NCBI GenBank assembly: GCA_023455425.1
Contig: JAEYCM010000015.1
Location: 1 to 64,000 of the forward strand
DNA: 64,000 nt
From: Bacillota bacterium
GTDB taxonomy: Bacteria; Bacillota; Clostridia; Christensenellales; CAG-138
Reading direction: 5' to 3'
Made by a program: the position numbers and the translations under genes. The notes beneath the pieces were generated by a model, which was not told where the DNA came from, ran no database searches, and saw nothing but the letters and a program-made list of their open reading frames with translations. Below, piece by piece: positions 16,153 through 24,954 of this stretch. How positions within the stretch are numbered: the first letter of the stretch is position 1; each line of letters begins with the position of its first letter.

Positions 16153-18438
16153 TCACGTCAGGCGTACGACCATCACCGTCATATCGTCCTCCGCGCCATG
16201 GTCGCGTGCGGCGTACAGCAGCGCGCGCGCCGCATCCTCACAGGTGTTGGCAGCGCCCACGCAGGAAATGATCTCTGCTTCCGTATCCTCGGCCAAAGCG
16301 TCGAGCGCGCCGTCGGTCAACAGCACCACGGCGTCGTTTCGCCGCAGCGTTGCGGTATGTACGGCGGGGGCGGCCTCGTCCAATATTCCTGCGGGCAGCG
16401 CTTCCGCGTATACGGTATGCACGCGTCCTTCGCGCAGCACAAAGCTTGGCTGCGCGCCGAATTTGATGAATTCCGTTTCTCCCGTTGAAAGGTCGATGTG
16501 GAGCGCGTCCACAGTCGCGTACATCTCCGCCTCATTTTGCTGCATCAGCAGGCGGTTGACGCATTCGAGCGCGGCGTCCCGCTCAAAGCCCGCCTGGTAG
16601 AGGCGCAGCAGAAGCGAAAGCGTGCGCGCGCTTTCCTCCCTTGCCGCAGGGCCGCTCCCCATTCCATCCGAAAGCGCGAAAAGCGCCCGGCCGTTGGGCA
16701 GCCGCGCTTCCGCCGTGCTGTCCCCGCTGACGGAGCTTTGATGCATGGGCAGCGTTGCCGCCGCCATGCCGGCCTTGAGCTTTCGCGCCTGCTCAAATTC
16801 CAGCACCGCACCGCGCTTTTCCCTGCGCTCATTTAAGAGGCGCATGGGCGCGTCCAGCGCGCGGGAGACGGCTTCCTCCCACTGGGCAGCCTGGCGCGGG
16901 GTGGTTTCTGTGAGCTTGAGCTGCGCAAACAGCGCGCCGTGGCGTTTTTGCACCAACGCGCCGCGCAGCCCGTAGCCGTCGCGGGTCAGGCGGCGCATCA
17001 ACGTCTGCGCAGCGCCTTCTGTGGGCCATTCCGCCTCCGAAACGTCGGCGGCGATGCGCTGCATAACGCGGGAAACGCCCTTTAACTGCCTGTGGGCAAA
17101 GGCATGGCGGGAGGCCGCGCGGTGCAGTTCCATGCAGCGCGTACGGTAGCTTTCCTGCGCCTGGAGCGCCGCCGCCGCAAGCGGCGTGGTGCGCGGGCAT
17201 TCGGGCGGGAAAGGCTTTACGGCACGCGGGCGGAGACCCTGCGCCGCGGCGGGCAGCATGGCGTTGAGCGCCTCCAGGGCGGCGTCCTTATCTTTCCAGC
17301 ATGCGCCGCGACAGTTGCAGTCGGCGCATATGTGCATAGCGGCGCGTATCATTTCGGCCCGCTCCTGGGCCACCGTGTAGGTCCAAAGCGGCTCTTCCGG
17401 GAACAGGGAGGAAATCTGTTCCACAGTGGAGGCGGTACGCGTAATATCTTCCGCCGTACGGGATTGCAGGGAAAGGAGCGCCGCCCGCGCCGTCCGCTCC
17501 TCACGCGCGCCGGCGTCCACAACGGCGCGCAGGGAGAGAAGCATCGGCTTGGGGAGGATCAGCAGCAAAAGCGCTGCGGGCACGAAGTTCACCATGCCTA
17601 CCTGCATGCCTGAAACGCTGCCGTATACGTCCGTCACCCCGCAGGCGACGCCAAACCCCGCGACAATACCCCAAATGCCCATGCTGCGGCAAAATACGCC
17701 CGCGAGCGTGCACACCGCGAGGTTGGCTAAAAGCATAGGTTGCGCTTTGCCGCCCAGTACCAGCATCCCGCCTAAGACCACAGCGGCAGCCACGGCGGGC
17801 AGACCCTTGGCGTAAGCAATAAACATCGCAGACCATGCGGCCACAACCACCCCCAGCGAGAACGCGTAGAGCGCGGCGTCCGATACTGAGAGCGACAAAG
17901 CGCCTAACAACATGCAAAGGGAGATCTGTTCTTCCTCGCGCAGCGTGTTGCGGATGGAAATTGCCCTGAGTGCGCGTATGCCGTTTTGGAACGCAACGCA
18001 CAGCAGCAGTGTGAGCGCAAGGTTGGCTAAGCCCCGTAACGCCGCGGCGCCGTTTCCCATATAAAACAGCGGCAGCAGCAGAATTTCCGTTGCGGTAAGA
18101 AGAAACAGCTTGTCCTGCCGCCTTGCGCGTTTTTTCCATAGGCGGTAGAGCGTGCTCAAGCCGAGGTAGAGCGCCGTTCCCGCAAGCGCAGGATATCCCG
18201 CTTCCCCTGCGAGCAGGGAGCCGATCATTGCCCCGGCAAACGGATAGTATACGTTCTGACTCGCAATATCCATGGCCGCCACAAACGCCACGCCAAAGGG
18301 CAGAAGCAGGCGGAACAGCTCCACGCGTCCCAGCAGCAGCGCGAGCACGAATGTCGCGGCTTCAATGAAGAATGCGCGGCGGCGGATATAGGGAAGCACG
18401 TTGTTGATGAGGGGGGCAAGGATGCGCTGGCTTTCCAC
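16153..18438 (-). CDS. spoIIE: Stage II sporulation protein E
   Basis: SpoIIE is the polytopic PP2C-type phosphatase that dephosphorylates SpoIIAA to activate sigma-F in the forespore and also interacts with FtsZ. The product has about 761 residues. The N-terminal third to half is very hydrophobic, with roughly ten membrane segments. A central region contains CADCNCRGACW, and the C-terminal phosphatase domain carries LFALSDGMGSGP (metal-binding Asp) and VVLLTDGALDAL. The GTG at 18438 is chosen because AGGAGGTG lies 6 bases upstream; the ATG at 18534 would add 32 residues but has no site at good spacing. It is direct evidence that the organism sporulates. Confidence 0.92.
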   Translation of the reverse strand: MESQRILAPLINNVLPYIRRRAFFIEAATFVLALLLGRVELFRLLLPFGVAFVAAMDIASQNVYYPFAGAMIGSLLAGEAGYPALAGTALYLGLSTLYRLWKKRARRQDKLFLLTATEILLLPLFYMGNGAAALRGLANLALTLLLCVAFQNGIRALRAISIRNTLREEEQISLCMLLGALSLSVSDAALYAFSLGVVVAAWSAMFIAYAKGLPAVAAAVVLGGMLVLGGKAQPMLLANLAVCTLAGVFCRSMGIWGIVAGFGVACGVTDVYGSVSGMQVGMVNFVPAALLLLILPKPMLLSLRAVVDAGAREERTARAALLSLQSRTAEDITRTASTVEQISSLFPEEPLWTYTVAQERAEMIRAAMHICADCNCRGACWKDKDAALEALNAMLPAAAQGLRPRAVKPFPPECPRTTPLAAAALQAQESYRTRCMELHRAASRHAFAHRQLKGVSRVMQRIAADVSEAEWPTEGAAQTLMRRLTRDGYGLRGALVQKRHGALFAQLKLTETTPRQAAQWEEAVSRALDAPMRLLNERREKRGAVLEFEQARKLKAGMAAATLPMHQSSVSGDSTAEARLPNGRALFALSDGMGSGPAAREESARTLSLLLRLYQAGFERDAALECVNRLLMQQNEAEMYATVDALHIDLSTGETEFIKFGAQPSFVLREGRVHTVYAEALPAGILDEAAPAVHTATLRRNDAVVLLTDGALDALAEDTEAEIISCVGAANTCEDAARALLYAARDHGAEDDMTVMVVRLT

Positions 18439-18708
18439 AGGGGACACCTCCTCGAAGGCGGGAATGTCAATTGAGCATACCGCCTTTTGCGTGTGAACAT
18501 TGTCGCACCGGCGTGCGTAGGTTGGGAGAATCATCCGGCAAAAGGCGCAGCTTTCCTCCCCTATTCGCGCGCAAGCGGCAAGGGGCTACATCATTTTGGC
18601 ACAATCTCTCCTGCGGGATTTGCGGAATTTTTGCGTGCCGATATAAAGTTTTTTATTTTAAATTCTAATCCGCGGGGCCTGCCAATACGCGTTAGATATT
18701 TTTTGCCA

Positions 18709-18737
18709 TTGCGCAGCGGGCGCTTGCATTGTACAAT
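18709..18737 (+). promoter_or_regulatory. Promoter of the SRP RNA gene
   Basis: TTGCGC (18709-18714) and TACAAT (18732-18737) are separated by 17 bases, placing the start of transcription at about 18745. Confidence 0.7.
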
Positions 18738-18745
18738 AGCTGTAT

Positions 18746-19015
18746 GCCGCGCTAGGCGGGGAGATAGCGGTGCCCTGTACCTGCAATCCGCTACAGCAGG
18801 GCTGAATCCCATCCCCCGGCCAAAGCCTGTGGGGTACTGGTACCGGTAAGGGGCGTTGAGCGCCGGGCCCTGTGCAACCGATGGCTGTGAAATATGTCAG
18901 GTCCTGACGGAAGCAGCATTAAGCGGTATCATTCGGTGTGCCGCGGGTATGCCTGGCAGGAGTTACCTGCCGGGGTTCCGCCCGGAGGCGATTGGTCAAA
19001 GGATGGTGCGCGGCA
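18746..19015 (+). ncRNA. ffs: Signal recognition particle RNA, large type with Alu domain
   Basis: The ~270-base RNA has complementary ends (GCCGCGC with GCGCGGC). The 5' Alu-type fold contains GGCGGGGAGATAGCGGTGCCCTGTACCTGCAATCC, of which the key piece is the GTGCCCTGTA...AATCC loop. The S-domain hairpin is TGTCAGGTCCTGACGGAAGCAGCA, in which GGTC...GGAAGCAGC is the Ffh-binding motif. Large SRP RNAs with an Alu domain are typical of Bacillus and Clostridia. A promoter lies directly upstream and a terminator directly downstream. Confidence 0.93.
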
Positions 19016-19018
19016 AAT

Positions 19019-19051
19019 AAAAGGGCTGAGGCGATTGCCTCAGCCCTTTTT
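19019..19051 (+). terminator. SRP RNA terminator
   Basis: AAGGGCTGAGGC-GATT-GCCTCAGCCCTTTTT is a strong hairpin followed by T residues. A second, slightly mutated copy of it lies at 19240-19270 on the far side of a repeat element. Confidence 0.9.
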
Positions 19052-19270
19052 GTCAAAAAAGTGCCTGGCGGCACTTTTTTGAGATTACAGGAACAACCTG
19101 TGCTTACGGCACGGGCGGTTGTTCCTGCAAGGAAAGCCTTGCGTCGCAAGGCCTTCCGCCTCCACCGCACATGTCGCTGGCGGCGGTTGGAAGCTTTCGG
19201 GGCTGCGGCCCCGGACCCAAAGGGGCTTTTCGAAGACTGAAGGGGCTGAGGCGATTGCGTCAGCCCTTTT
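19021..19270. repeat. Structured repeat family 2, copy E1, with flanking direct repeats
   Basis: The core (about 19052-19239) matches 24975-25154 in the same orientation at most positions. It contains four hairpins: a GTGC/GCAC stem ending in T residues, GGAACAACC (19090)/GGTTGTTCC (19117), GCCTTGC/GCAAGGC, and GGGGC/GCCCC. The core is bounded by two copies of the SRP terminator sequence (19021-19050 and 19241-19270, 28 of 30 bases identical). No coding frame is convincing. Confidence 0.8.
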
Positions 19271-19291
19271 ATAACGTTCTGTGGAAGGGTT

Positions 19292-19340
19292 CTTAGGGCC
19301 GTTATGGCCCTAAGCGAGTGTTTGAGGGCAGAGCCCTCAA
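19292..19340. repeat. Paired short hairpins (repeat family 3)
   Basis: CTTAGGGCC/GGCCCTAAG is followed by TTGAGGGC/GCCCTCAA. Similar 'TTAGGGCC-GTTAT/GTAAC' and 'GGAGGC' hairpin pairs recur at 28321, 30467, 59691 and 60901, always in gene 3' flanks. Confidence 0.6.
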
Positions 19341-19350
19341 CGTACTACCT

Positions 19351-20643
19351 TTACGAAAGCGCTTGCGCAAGGTCCGCGATCAGATCCTCCGCATCCTCAA
19401 TTCCAACCGAAAGGCGCAGCGTGTCGTCAAACACCCCGGCGTTGTTCTTTGCGTCCTCGGGCAGGCCGTAATGCGTGGAGGTCGCGGGGTGGACGATGAG
19501 CGATTTCGCGTCCCCCACGTTTACCATATAGTCAAATATCCGCACGCGCGCAAGCGCCCGTTTGGCCGCGTCCAGCCCACCCTTGAGGCGCACGGCCAGT
19601 ATCGCGCCCGCGCCCTTGGGGAAATACTTCTGCGCAAGCGCGTAATAGGGGCTATTCGGGAGCGAAGGATAGGAAACCTCCAGCACGGCGGGATGCGCGC
19701 TCAAATATTCCGCGACTTTATGGGCGTTTGATACATGGCGCTCCATGCGCAGGGAAAGCGTTTCCAGGCCCTGGAGCAGGTAGAACGCGCTCATGGGGCC
19801 CAAATGCCCGCCAAGCTCCGTAAGGAACCGGATACGGAGCCGCCGCGTAAACAGCGCTTGCCGCAGGCTGGTTTCTTCGATCTTGCCCGTGTATTCTTGA
19901 TAGAACTCCTCCATCTGCGGGAATTTGCCGTTGAACCAGTCAAACCCGCCTTTTTCCACCACCAGCCCGCTGATGGTCGTGCCGTGGCCGCCGATGTACT
20001 TGGTAGCGGAATGGCAGACGATATCCGCGCCGAACGCAAACGGGCGGAACAGGTACGGCGTGGCGAAGGTGTTATCCACCACCACCGGGATGCCCGCCTC
20101 ATGGGCGACTTTTGAGATTTCCTCCATGTCGATGATATTCATGCCCGGGTTGCCTAACGATTCAACATAGAGCGCCTTTGTCCTGGGCGTGATGGCTTTG
20201 CGGTAATCGGAGAGGGAATCGGGATTTTCCACCCAGTTCGCGGTGATGCCGTAGGCGGGGAGGACTTTACTAAGTAGCGTCGTGCTGCCGCCATAGAGCG
20301 TCTTGACGGCGGCGATCTCGTCGCCCGCCTGGGCAAGATTGAGGAAGGTGTTGGAGATGCCGCTCATGCCCGAGCTCATGGTGAGCGCCGCGACGCCGCC
20401 TTCCAAAAGCGCGATGCGCTTTTCCAGCACATCGTTGGTGGGGTTGCTGAACCGGACATAGGAATGCCCTTCTTCCTCATAGGCAAACAGCCGGGAGCAC
20501 CGGTCGAAATCCCCCAGCTCAAAGGCGGCCGTCTGGTAGATGGGCACAGCTTTGGAGCGGTAGTGCTTGGAAGGGTCGTATCCGCCATGCAATTGCAGCG
20601 TGGTAAATCCAAGCGTTTTATCGTTGAATGCTTCGTAGCTCAT
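19351..20643 (-). CDS. metY: O-acetylhomoserine aminocarboxypropyltransferase (MetY family)
   Basis: This 430-residue PLP enzyme of the Cys/Met metabolism family makes homocysteine from O-acetylhomoserine and sulfide, or methionine from methanethiol. The PLP lysine sits in CHSATKYIGGHGT (residue about 207), and YVRFSNPTNDVLE and SSGMSGI are conserved. The start follows AAGGAG. It is the last gene of a six-gene operon with an osmoprotectant-type ABC importer and an Fe-S protein, beginning 22 bases after the second permease gene. This placement suggests the imported solute supplies a thiol, but the substrate is unproven. Confidence 0.92.
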   Translation of the reverse strand: MSYEAFNDKTLGFTTLQLHGGYDPSKHYRSKAVPIYQTAAFELGDFDRCSRLFAYEEEGHSYVRFSNPTNDVLEKRIALLEGGVAALTMSSGMSGISNTFLNLAQAGDEIAAVKTLYGGSTTLLSKVLPAYGITANWVENPDSLSDYRKAITPRTKALYVESLGNPGMNIIDMEEISKVAHEAGIPVVVDNTFATPYLFRPFAFGADIVCHSATKYIGGHGTTISGLVVEKGGFDWFNGKFPQMEEFYQEYTGKIEETSLRQALFTRRLRIRFLTELGGHLGPMSAFYLLQGLETLSLRMERHVSNAHKVAEYLSAHPAVLEVSYPSLPNSPYYALAQKYFPKGAGAILAVRLKGGLDAAKRALARVRIFDYMVNVGDAKSLIVHPATSTHYGLPEDAKNNAGVFDDTLRLSVGIEDAEDLIADLAQALS

Positions 20644-20665
20644 AACAATCTCCTTATTAGCTGAC

Positions 20666-21289
20666 TTAACCGATATTTTTCTTTAATCGCTTCGCGAAAA
20701 AGGCCAGCAGCTGGTTTGCCGCAATGGCCAGGAAAGACGAAAGAATGGCGCCCCACAGGATTTTGACGGTATTGCGCGTGCGCAGCCCGTCAAAAAGCAG
20801 CGTGCCCAGGCCGCCCGCGTTGATCGTTGCGGCGATGGTCGCGATGCCGATGGTTGAGACGATGGCGATTCGGATGCCCGCAAGTATTTCCGGCATGGCA
20901 AGCGGCAGGCGGATTTTGAAAAACAGCTGCGTCTCGCTCATCCCCATGCCTTTTGCCGCCTCCAGAATGTGCGGATTAATGGCGCGAAAGCCCGCGAGTA
21001 TGTTGCGGACGAGCAGAAACTGGTTGTAGAGCACCAGCACGAATATGGCCGTATCTTTCCCCAGCCCGAATACAGGGATCAAAAGCGCGAACAGCGCCAA
21101 GCTGGGGATGGAGTACATCACGGAGAAGAAGCCCACCGTTGCCTGCGAAAGCAACTTTGAGCGCATGATGAGCGCCGAAAGCAGGGAAGCAAGGAGGATC
21201 GAGATGACCAGCGTGACAACGGTGATCCCCAAGTGCTCTAGCAGGGGCTCATAGAGCTTGTGCGGATATTTGAGCAGAAACTCAAACAT
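20666..21289 (-). CDS. Osmoprotectant-type ABC importer, permease
   Basis: The 207-residue inner-membrane permease belongs to the OpuCB/OpuCD (ProW-like) family. It has about five to six hydrophobic helices and the EAA loop with EAAKGMGMSETQLFFKI...P (cited as AAKGMGMSE) that docks on the ATPase. The ATG at 21289 overlaps the ATPase stop by 8 bases, which implies translational coupling. It pairs with the second permease at 23925. The family carries glycine betaine, carnitine or choline, and in some branches sulfur-containing betaines. Confidence 0.9.
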   Translation of the reverse strand: MFEFLLKYPHKLYEPLLEHLGITVVTLVISILLASLLSALIMRSKLLSQATVGFFSVMYSIPSLALFALLIPVFGLGKDTAIFVLVLYNQFLLVRNILAGFRAINPHILEAAKGMGMSETQLFFKIRLPLAMPEILAGIRIAIVSTIGIATIAATINAGGLGTLLFDGLRTRNTVKILWGAILSSFLAIAANQLLAFFAKRLKKNIG

Positions 21290-22049
21290 AGTATTCCGCC
21301 TCCCAGCGCTGTTCCAGCCCGGAATACAGAAGTTTTTCCACAAACGCGTTGGCGGGATGTTTGCGGATCGCCTCGGGCGTATCCAGTTGCTGCACCTGCC
21401 CGCCGTCCATGATAAGGACCCGGGTGCCGAGGTGGAAGGCCTCGTTCACGTCATGCGTCACAAACAGGAACGTCTTTTTATAGGTGGCGTGGATACGCTT
21501 GAGTTCGTTTTGCAGGTTGCCGCGCGTAATGGCGTCTATCGCGCCAAACGGCTCGTCTAAGAGCATCAGCTGCGGCTCTGCGGCAAGCGCGCGGGCTAAC
21601 CCTACGCGCTGCTGCTGCCCGCCGGAAAGTTCAATGGGATACCGTTTTTTGAATTCGGTGGGATTGAGCTCCACCAGCTCCAACAGTTCGTTGATGCGGC
21701 GCTCGATGCGCGCTTTTTCCCAGCCTAAAATTTTCGGCACCGTGGCGATGTTCTCCGCAATCGTCATATGCGGGAAAAGCCCCACCTGCTGGATGACATA
21801 GCCGATCTTTCTTCTGAGCGCCACCGGATCGAGCGACTTTACCGGCTCATTAAAAAACAGGATTTCACCGCTGTCCGGCTCATAGAGGCGGTTTACCAGT
21901 TTAATAATGGTTGTTTTTCCGCAGCCGGAGGTCCCCAATATGGTGACGATCTCGCCCTCCTCGATAGCGAGGCTCACATTGGAGACGGCGTCGTAGGTCG
22001 CCTTGGGGAAGCGCTTGGTGACGGATTTGAATTCGACCGCAATGCTCAT
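21282..22049 (-). CDS. Osmoprotectant-type ABC importer, ATPase
   Basis: The 255-residue nucleotide-binding subunit has Walker A GTSGCGKTT, the signature LSGGQQQRVGLARAL, Walker B LMLLDEPFGAID and the switch histidine in FVTHDVNEA. It ends after the core domain, without the CBS pair seen in OpuCA and ProV, so the usual ionic-strength sensor is missing. The ATG at 22049 overlaps the stop of the Fe-S gene (ATGA). It drives uptake with the permeases at 20666 and 23925 and the binding protein at 22988. Confidence 0.92.
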   Translation of the reverse strand: MSIAVEFKSVTKRFPKATYDAVSNVSLAIEEGEIVTILGTSGCGKTTIIKLVNRLYEPDSGEILFFNEPVKSLDPVALRRKIGYVIQQVGLFPHMTIAENIATVPKILGWEKARIERRINELLELVELNPTEFKKRYPIELSGGQQQRVGLARALAAEPQLMLLDEPFGAIDAITRGNLQNELKRIHATYKKTFLFVTHDVNEAFHLGTRVLIMDGGQVQQLDTPEAIRKHPANAFVEKLLYSGLEQRWEAEYYV

Positions 22050-22981
22050 GTGGCCTCTCTCCCGATGATGGTAATCGCTCCGGTGGGGCAGGTATTCCCG
22101 CACAATCCGCAGCCCCTGCACAGCGAAGCGTCTAATGCAACGTTCCCATCCTGCATGGTGAACGCGTCGAAGGGACATCGCTCCACGCACACGCCGCAGC
22201 CGATGCAGGCTTCCGCGTCATAGCGCGCCACAGAGTACGAGGCGGGCCAGTGCGGCAGGCTGTTCCGGGCGGCCTGCGCCCGGAACAGGTAGCAGCAATC
22301 GTTGCAGCAGTTGCAGATGGTGTGCGGGTTGACGGTGTGTACAAGCCCCGCTTCATCCGCCCGGCGCACGACATCCTTCGCCTGTTCTTTTGTCAAAGGC
22401 TTGGACCAGCCGCGGTGGGACATGGTGTTGATGCCGTTACGGAAGGAAATACAGGTATCGGCCGGGTGCGCGCAGCTTCCTTTGAGCGTCCTGCAATCGC
22501 AGCGGTTGAGCCAGATCTTCTCCGTGACGGTGTCCAAGAAGGCAAGCGTCTCGGTAAGCGTCGCCACCCGGTCCTCTGTGGGGCGGAGCGCCTCCCGGTC
22601 GAGCCTATTCAGGTAGGCGCTAAAATACCAGGCGTCCAGGGCCTGCCGCGTTTCTTTGGGGAACGCGTTATATGCCTGCGGTTCGGTGATGACAAACACG
22701 TCCAGCCGTCCATAAAACGTGCCGGTTCGAAACTGGGTAAAGCTGTCGTCGATGAGCGAGAGCACTCCGCGCCGGTATGCGCTTTGCAGCAACGCGCCAA
22801 TCTTTTGGCGGCTATGTCCCCTGCCCGTCGCTTTCCGCAGGGCGGCTGCCGCGTCGGACGCCGAGAAGCTCTCGCTTTCGAGAGCTTCTAAAAGCAGGCG
22901 TTCTTCCGCGTTTACAATTTCGTCTATCACGCCGAACGCCGCTTCTGGCACTTCAAAGCGCGAAAGAAATTCCGCACACAT
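22046..22981 (-). CDS. Ferredoxin-like Fe-S protein inside the importer operon
   Basis: The 311-residue protein has a helical, winged-helix-like N-terminal region (residues 1 to about 90) and a middle part with three cysteine groups: CDCRTLKGSC, ICNCCNDCC and a further cysteine. A typical 2[4Fe-4S] ferredoxin end follows, CIGCGVCVERCP and CRGCGLCGNTCP. It is predicted to be cytosolic; its electron partner is unknown. It is unusual as the third gene of an osmoprotectant-type ABC operon: the binding-protein gene ends 6 bases upstream and the ATPase gene overlaps by 4. It may reduce or sense the imported compound; that is inference. Confidence 0.85.
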   Translation of the reverse strand: MCAEFLSRFEVPEAAFGVIDEIVNAEERLLLEALESESFSASDAAAALRKATGRGHSRQKIGALLQSAYRRGVLSLIDDSFTQFRTGTFYGRLDVFVITEPQAYNAFPKETRQALDAWYFSAYLNRLDREALRPTEDRVATLTETLAFLDTVTEKIWLNRCDCRTLKGSCAHPADTCISFRNGINTMSHRGWSKPLTKEQAKDVVRRADEAGLVHTVNPHTICNCCNDCCYLFRAQAARNSLPHWPASYSVARYDAEACIGCGVCVERCPFDAFTMQDGNVALDASLCRGCGLCGNTCPTGAITIIGREAT

Positions 22982-22987
22982 GGTGCG

Positions 22988-23893
22988 TTACCCCTTCAAC
23001 CCGGCCTTGATGGAGTCGTAATATTCCTTTGCGACCTCTTCGTATTCGCGCTTGTTCACATCCACCTCGGCGTTGAGCCCGGTGATCGTCGCGTTGTCTA
23101 TTTTTGCGGAAAGCTTGTTGAGGATTTCCGCAATTTTGGGGTTCTTTTCCAACAGCTCGCTGCTGCCCACCGGCGCGATGTTGTAGGGCGGCCATACGAA
23201 TTTGTCGTCCTGCAGCACCAGGAACTTGGAGGTATCCACCAGGGGGCCTTCCGTGGTGTACGCTACGGCAAGGTCAGCCTGGCCGTTTTCTAAGATTTCA
23301 TATTTGAGGGAGTTGTCGAACACTTCTTTGGATTTGAAGTTGAACGGCCCATATACCTTCTCAAGGGCGGGCAGGCCGTCCTCGCGCTGGTCAAACTCGC
23401 CCTGGGAGGCGAACCGGATCTGATCTGCGTTCTTCTGAAGATCGGATATGGTCGTAATGCCCAGTTCATTGGCAATGGCAGCGGCAATGACAAGGCCCTG
23501 GCTGTCGTTGGCCTGGGCGTAATCAAGCCAGGTCAGCTGGAACTGCTTCTGGTATTCATCCTTGACGATGTTGTAGACCTCCTGCGGGTCGGTCACAAGC
23601 TCGTGCTTGAGTATGGAGAGTAAGCCCGTTCCCGTGTATTCCGGATAAAGGTCGATCTCCTTGTTTATAAGCGCGGTATGCACTACCGAGCTTGCGATGT
23701 TGAATTTCCGTTCCACGGTGAAGCCGTTGTCTTCCAACGCCAGCGCATACAGTTCGGCTAAAATCAGGTTTTCTGTAAAGTCTTTTGAGCCAATCCGAAC
23801 CGTCGCGGCCTTGGGCGCGCAGGCTGCGGTGGAGAACAGGGTAGCAAGAATCAGAACAATCGCGACGAAATAAGAGAAAAACTTCTTTTTCAT
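22988..23893 (-). CDS. Osmoprotectant-type ABC importer, substrate-binding lipoprotein
   Basis: The 301-residue lipoprotein has a signal peptide with lipobox LFSTAAC (Cys about residue 25), followed by the OpuAC/OpuCC-like fold: VRIGSKDFTENLILAELY, then DLYPEYTGTG. Members of this family bind quaternary ammonium compounds in an aromatic cage. Several Tyr and Trp residues are present, but I cannot place the cage by eye. The start follows a GGAGG site. It is the second gene of the operon, 31 bases after the first permease gene. Confidence 0.92.
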   Translation of the reverse strand: MKKKFFSYFVAIVLILATLFSTAACAPKAATVRIGSKDFTENLILAELYALALEDNGFTVERKFNIASSVVHTALINKEIDLYPEYTGTGLLSILKHELVTDPQEVYNIVKDEYQKQFQLTWLDYAQANDSQGLVIAAAIANELGITTISDLQKNADQIRFASQGEFDQREDGLPALEKVYGPFNFKSKEVFDNSLKYEILENGQADLAVAYTTEGPLVDTSKFLVLQDDKFVWPPYNIAPVGSSELLEKNPKIAEILNKLSAKIDNATITGLNAEVDVNKREYEEVAKEYYDSIKAGLKG

Positions 23894-23924
23894 AATAGAC
23901 CTCCGATACTTTATTCTTAAAAAA

Positions 23925-24563
23925 TTAAGCCCTTTGGTGACGCGTGGAAAGACGTTCCATCAGATAGAACAGCAGATCGACAGCCAGGGAAAGAGCGGCC
24001 ACCGATAAACCGCCTATGATAAGCAGATCCATCCGGTACAGGCCAAGCCCCGTAAAGATAATGGTGCCAAGTCCCCCGCCGCCGATATAGGCGGCAAGCG
24101 TCGCGCTGGCAATTACCTCTACCGAGGCCGTGCGAAGCCCCGTAAGAATCAACGGCGCTGCAAGCGGAAGCTCCACTTTATAAAAGACCAGGCCGGGCCC
24201 CATGCCCATGCCGACTGCTGTTTCCTTCACCGAATAGGGCACCGAGGAAAACCCCGCGGCCGTGTTAATGAGTATGGGGGGAATTGCGAGTATCGTCAGC
24301 GCGACGCCCGCGGGCAGCGCGCCGACCCCGATGAGGGGAATGCAGATGACCAGTATGGCGAGGCTCGGGATGATGCGCAGCAAGCCGAAGAATTCCGTCA
24401 GCACCCGATGGAGGAGCTTGCTTCTCGCGCCGAGTAACCCGAGCGGAACCCCAATGACCGTGGCGCATGCAACGGCAATTGCGCTTAACCGGATATGCTG
24501 CAGCAACGACATCGCATAGCCTGCTGCGTTCTTCTCAAAGTAGGCAAGAATGGCCGCATACAT
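23925..24563 (-). CDS. Osmoprotectant-type ABC importer, permease (first gene of operon)
   Basis: The 212-residue permease has about five to six membrane helices and the EAA-type loop KETAVGMGMGPGLVFYKVELP (cited as VGMGMGPG). It is paralogous to the permease at 20666. The start at 24563 follows GAGGTGA. It opens the operon permease, binding protein, Fe-S protein, ATPase, permease, metY, behind a consensus promoter at 24628-24656. Confidence 0.9.
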   Translation of the reverse strand: MYAAILAYFEKNAAGYAMSLLQHIRLSAIAVACATVIGVPLGLLGARSKLLHRVLTEFFGLLRIIPSLAILVICIPLIGVGALPAGVALTILAIPPILINTAAGFSSVPYSVKETAVGMGMGPGLVFYKVELPLAAPLILTGLRTASVEVIASATLAAYIGGGGLGTIIFTGLGLYRMDLLIIGGLSVAALSLAVDLLFYLMERLSTRHQRA

Positions 24564-24627
24564 CGCTTCACCTCATTGCTTGATAATTCCCGCGAATAAA
24601 TCCTATTAAATCTATATGTTTTATGTG

Positions 24628-24656
24628 ATTATATGTTTCGATAGAACGGCTGTCAA
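24628..24656 (-). promoter_or_regulatory. Consensus promoter of the importer-metY operon
   Basis: On the minus strand TTGACA (24656-24651) and TATAAT (24633-24628) match consensus exactly with 17-base spacing, 65 bases ahead of the first start codon. Confidence 0.85.
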
Positions 24657-24954
24657 GTAAAATATAAAAGATTTTGGAATATCTGTATTTCTACAGTAAC
24701 AGTTTTATTGTAAACCCAATAAAAAATGGGCGCAAGCATAATGCTGCAACCCGGCTTGTTTTCAATAGGCTTGTTTTTTTAGATACTGCCCGTGTAACAA
24801 AAGGAGCCAAGCGGCGCGGTGCTTCGCACCCTGTCAACTCCATTTTTTTGACATACGCAAAAGAGCCGCACGCCATGCATGCAGCTCCTTTGCTGAAGAA
24901 GAAAGAAGAATATATAAACCCTTCCCGCCGGACGCCCTTATCCGGCATGGGGGA
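24657..24954. other. Intergenic stretch, several small dyads, no gene
   Basis: It is AT-rich next to the promoter, then holds small dyads such as GTGC-TTC-GCAC near 24822 and TGTCAA...TTGACA near 24833. I see no coding frame with a plausible ribosome binding site. Confidence 0.4.

Noticed and set aside
15971..16156. Small frame overlapping the spoIIE stop in GTGA
   Set aside because: The overlap suggests coupling, but the product is basic, without a family, and there is no further support; kept only as a note in the intergenic entry.
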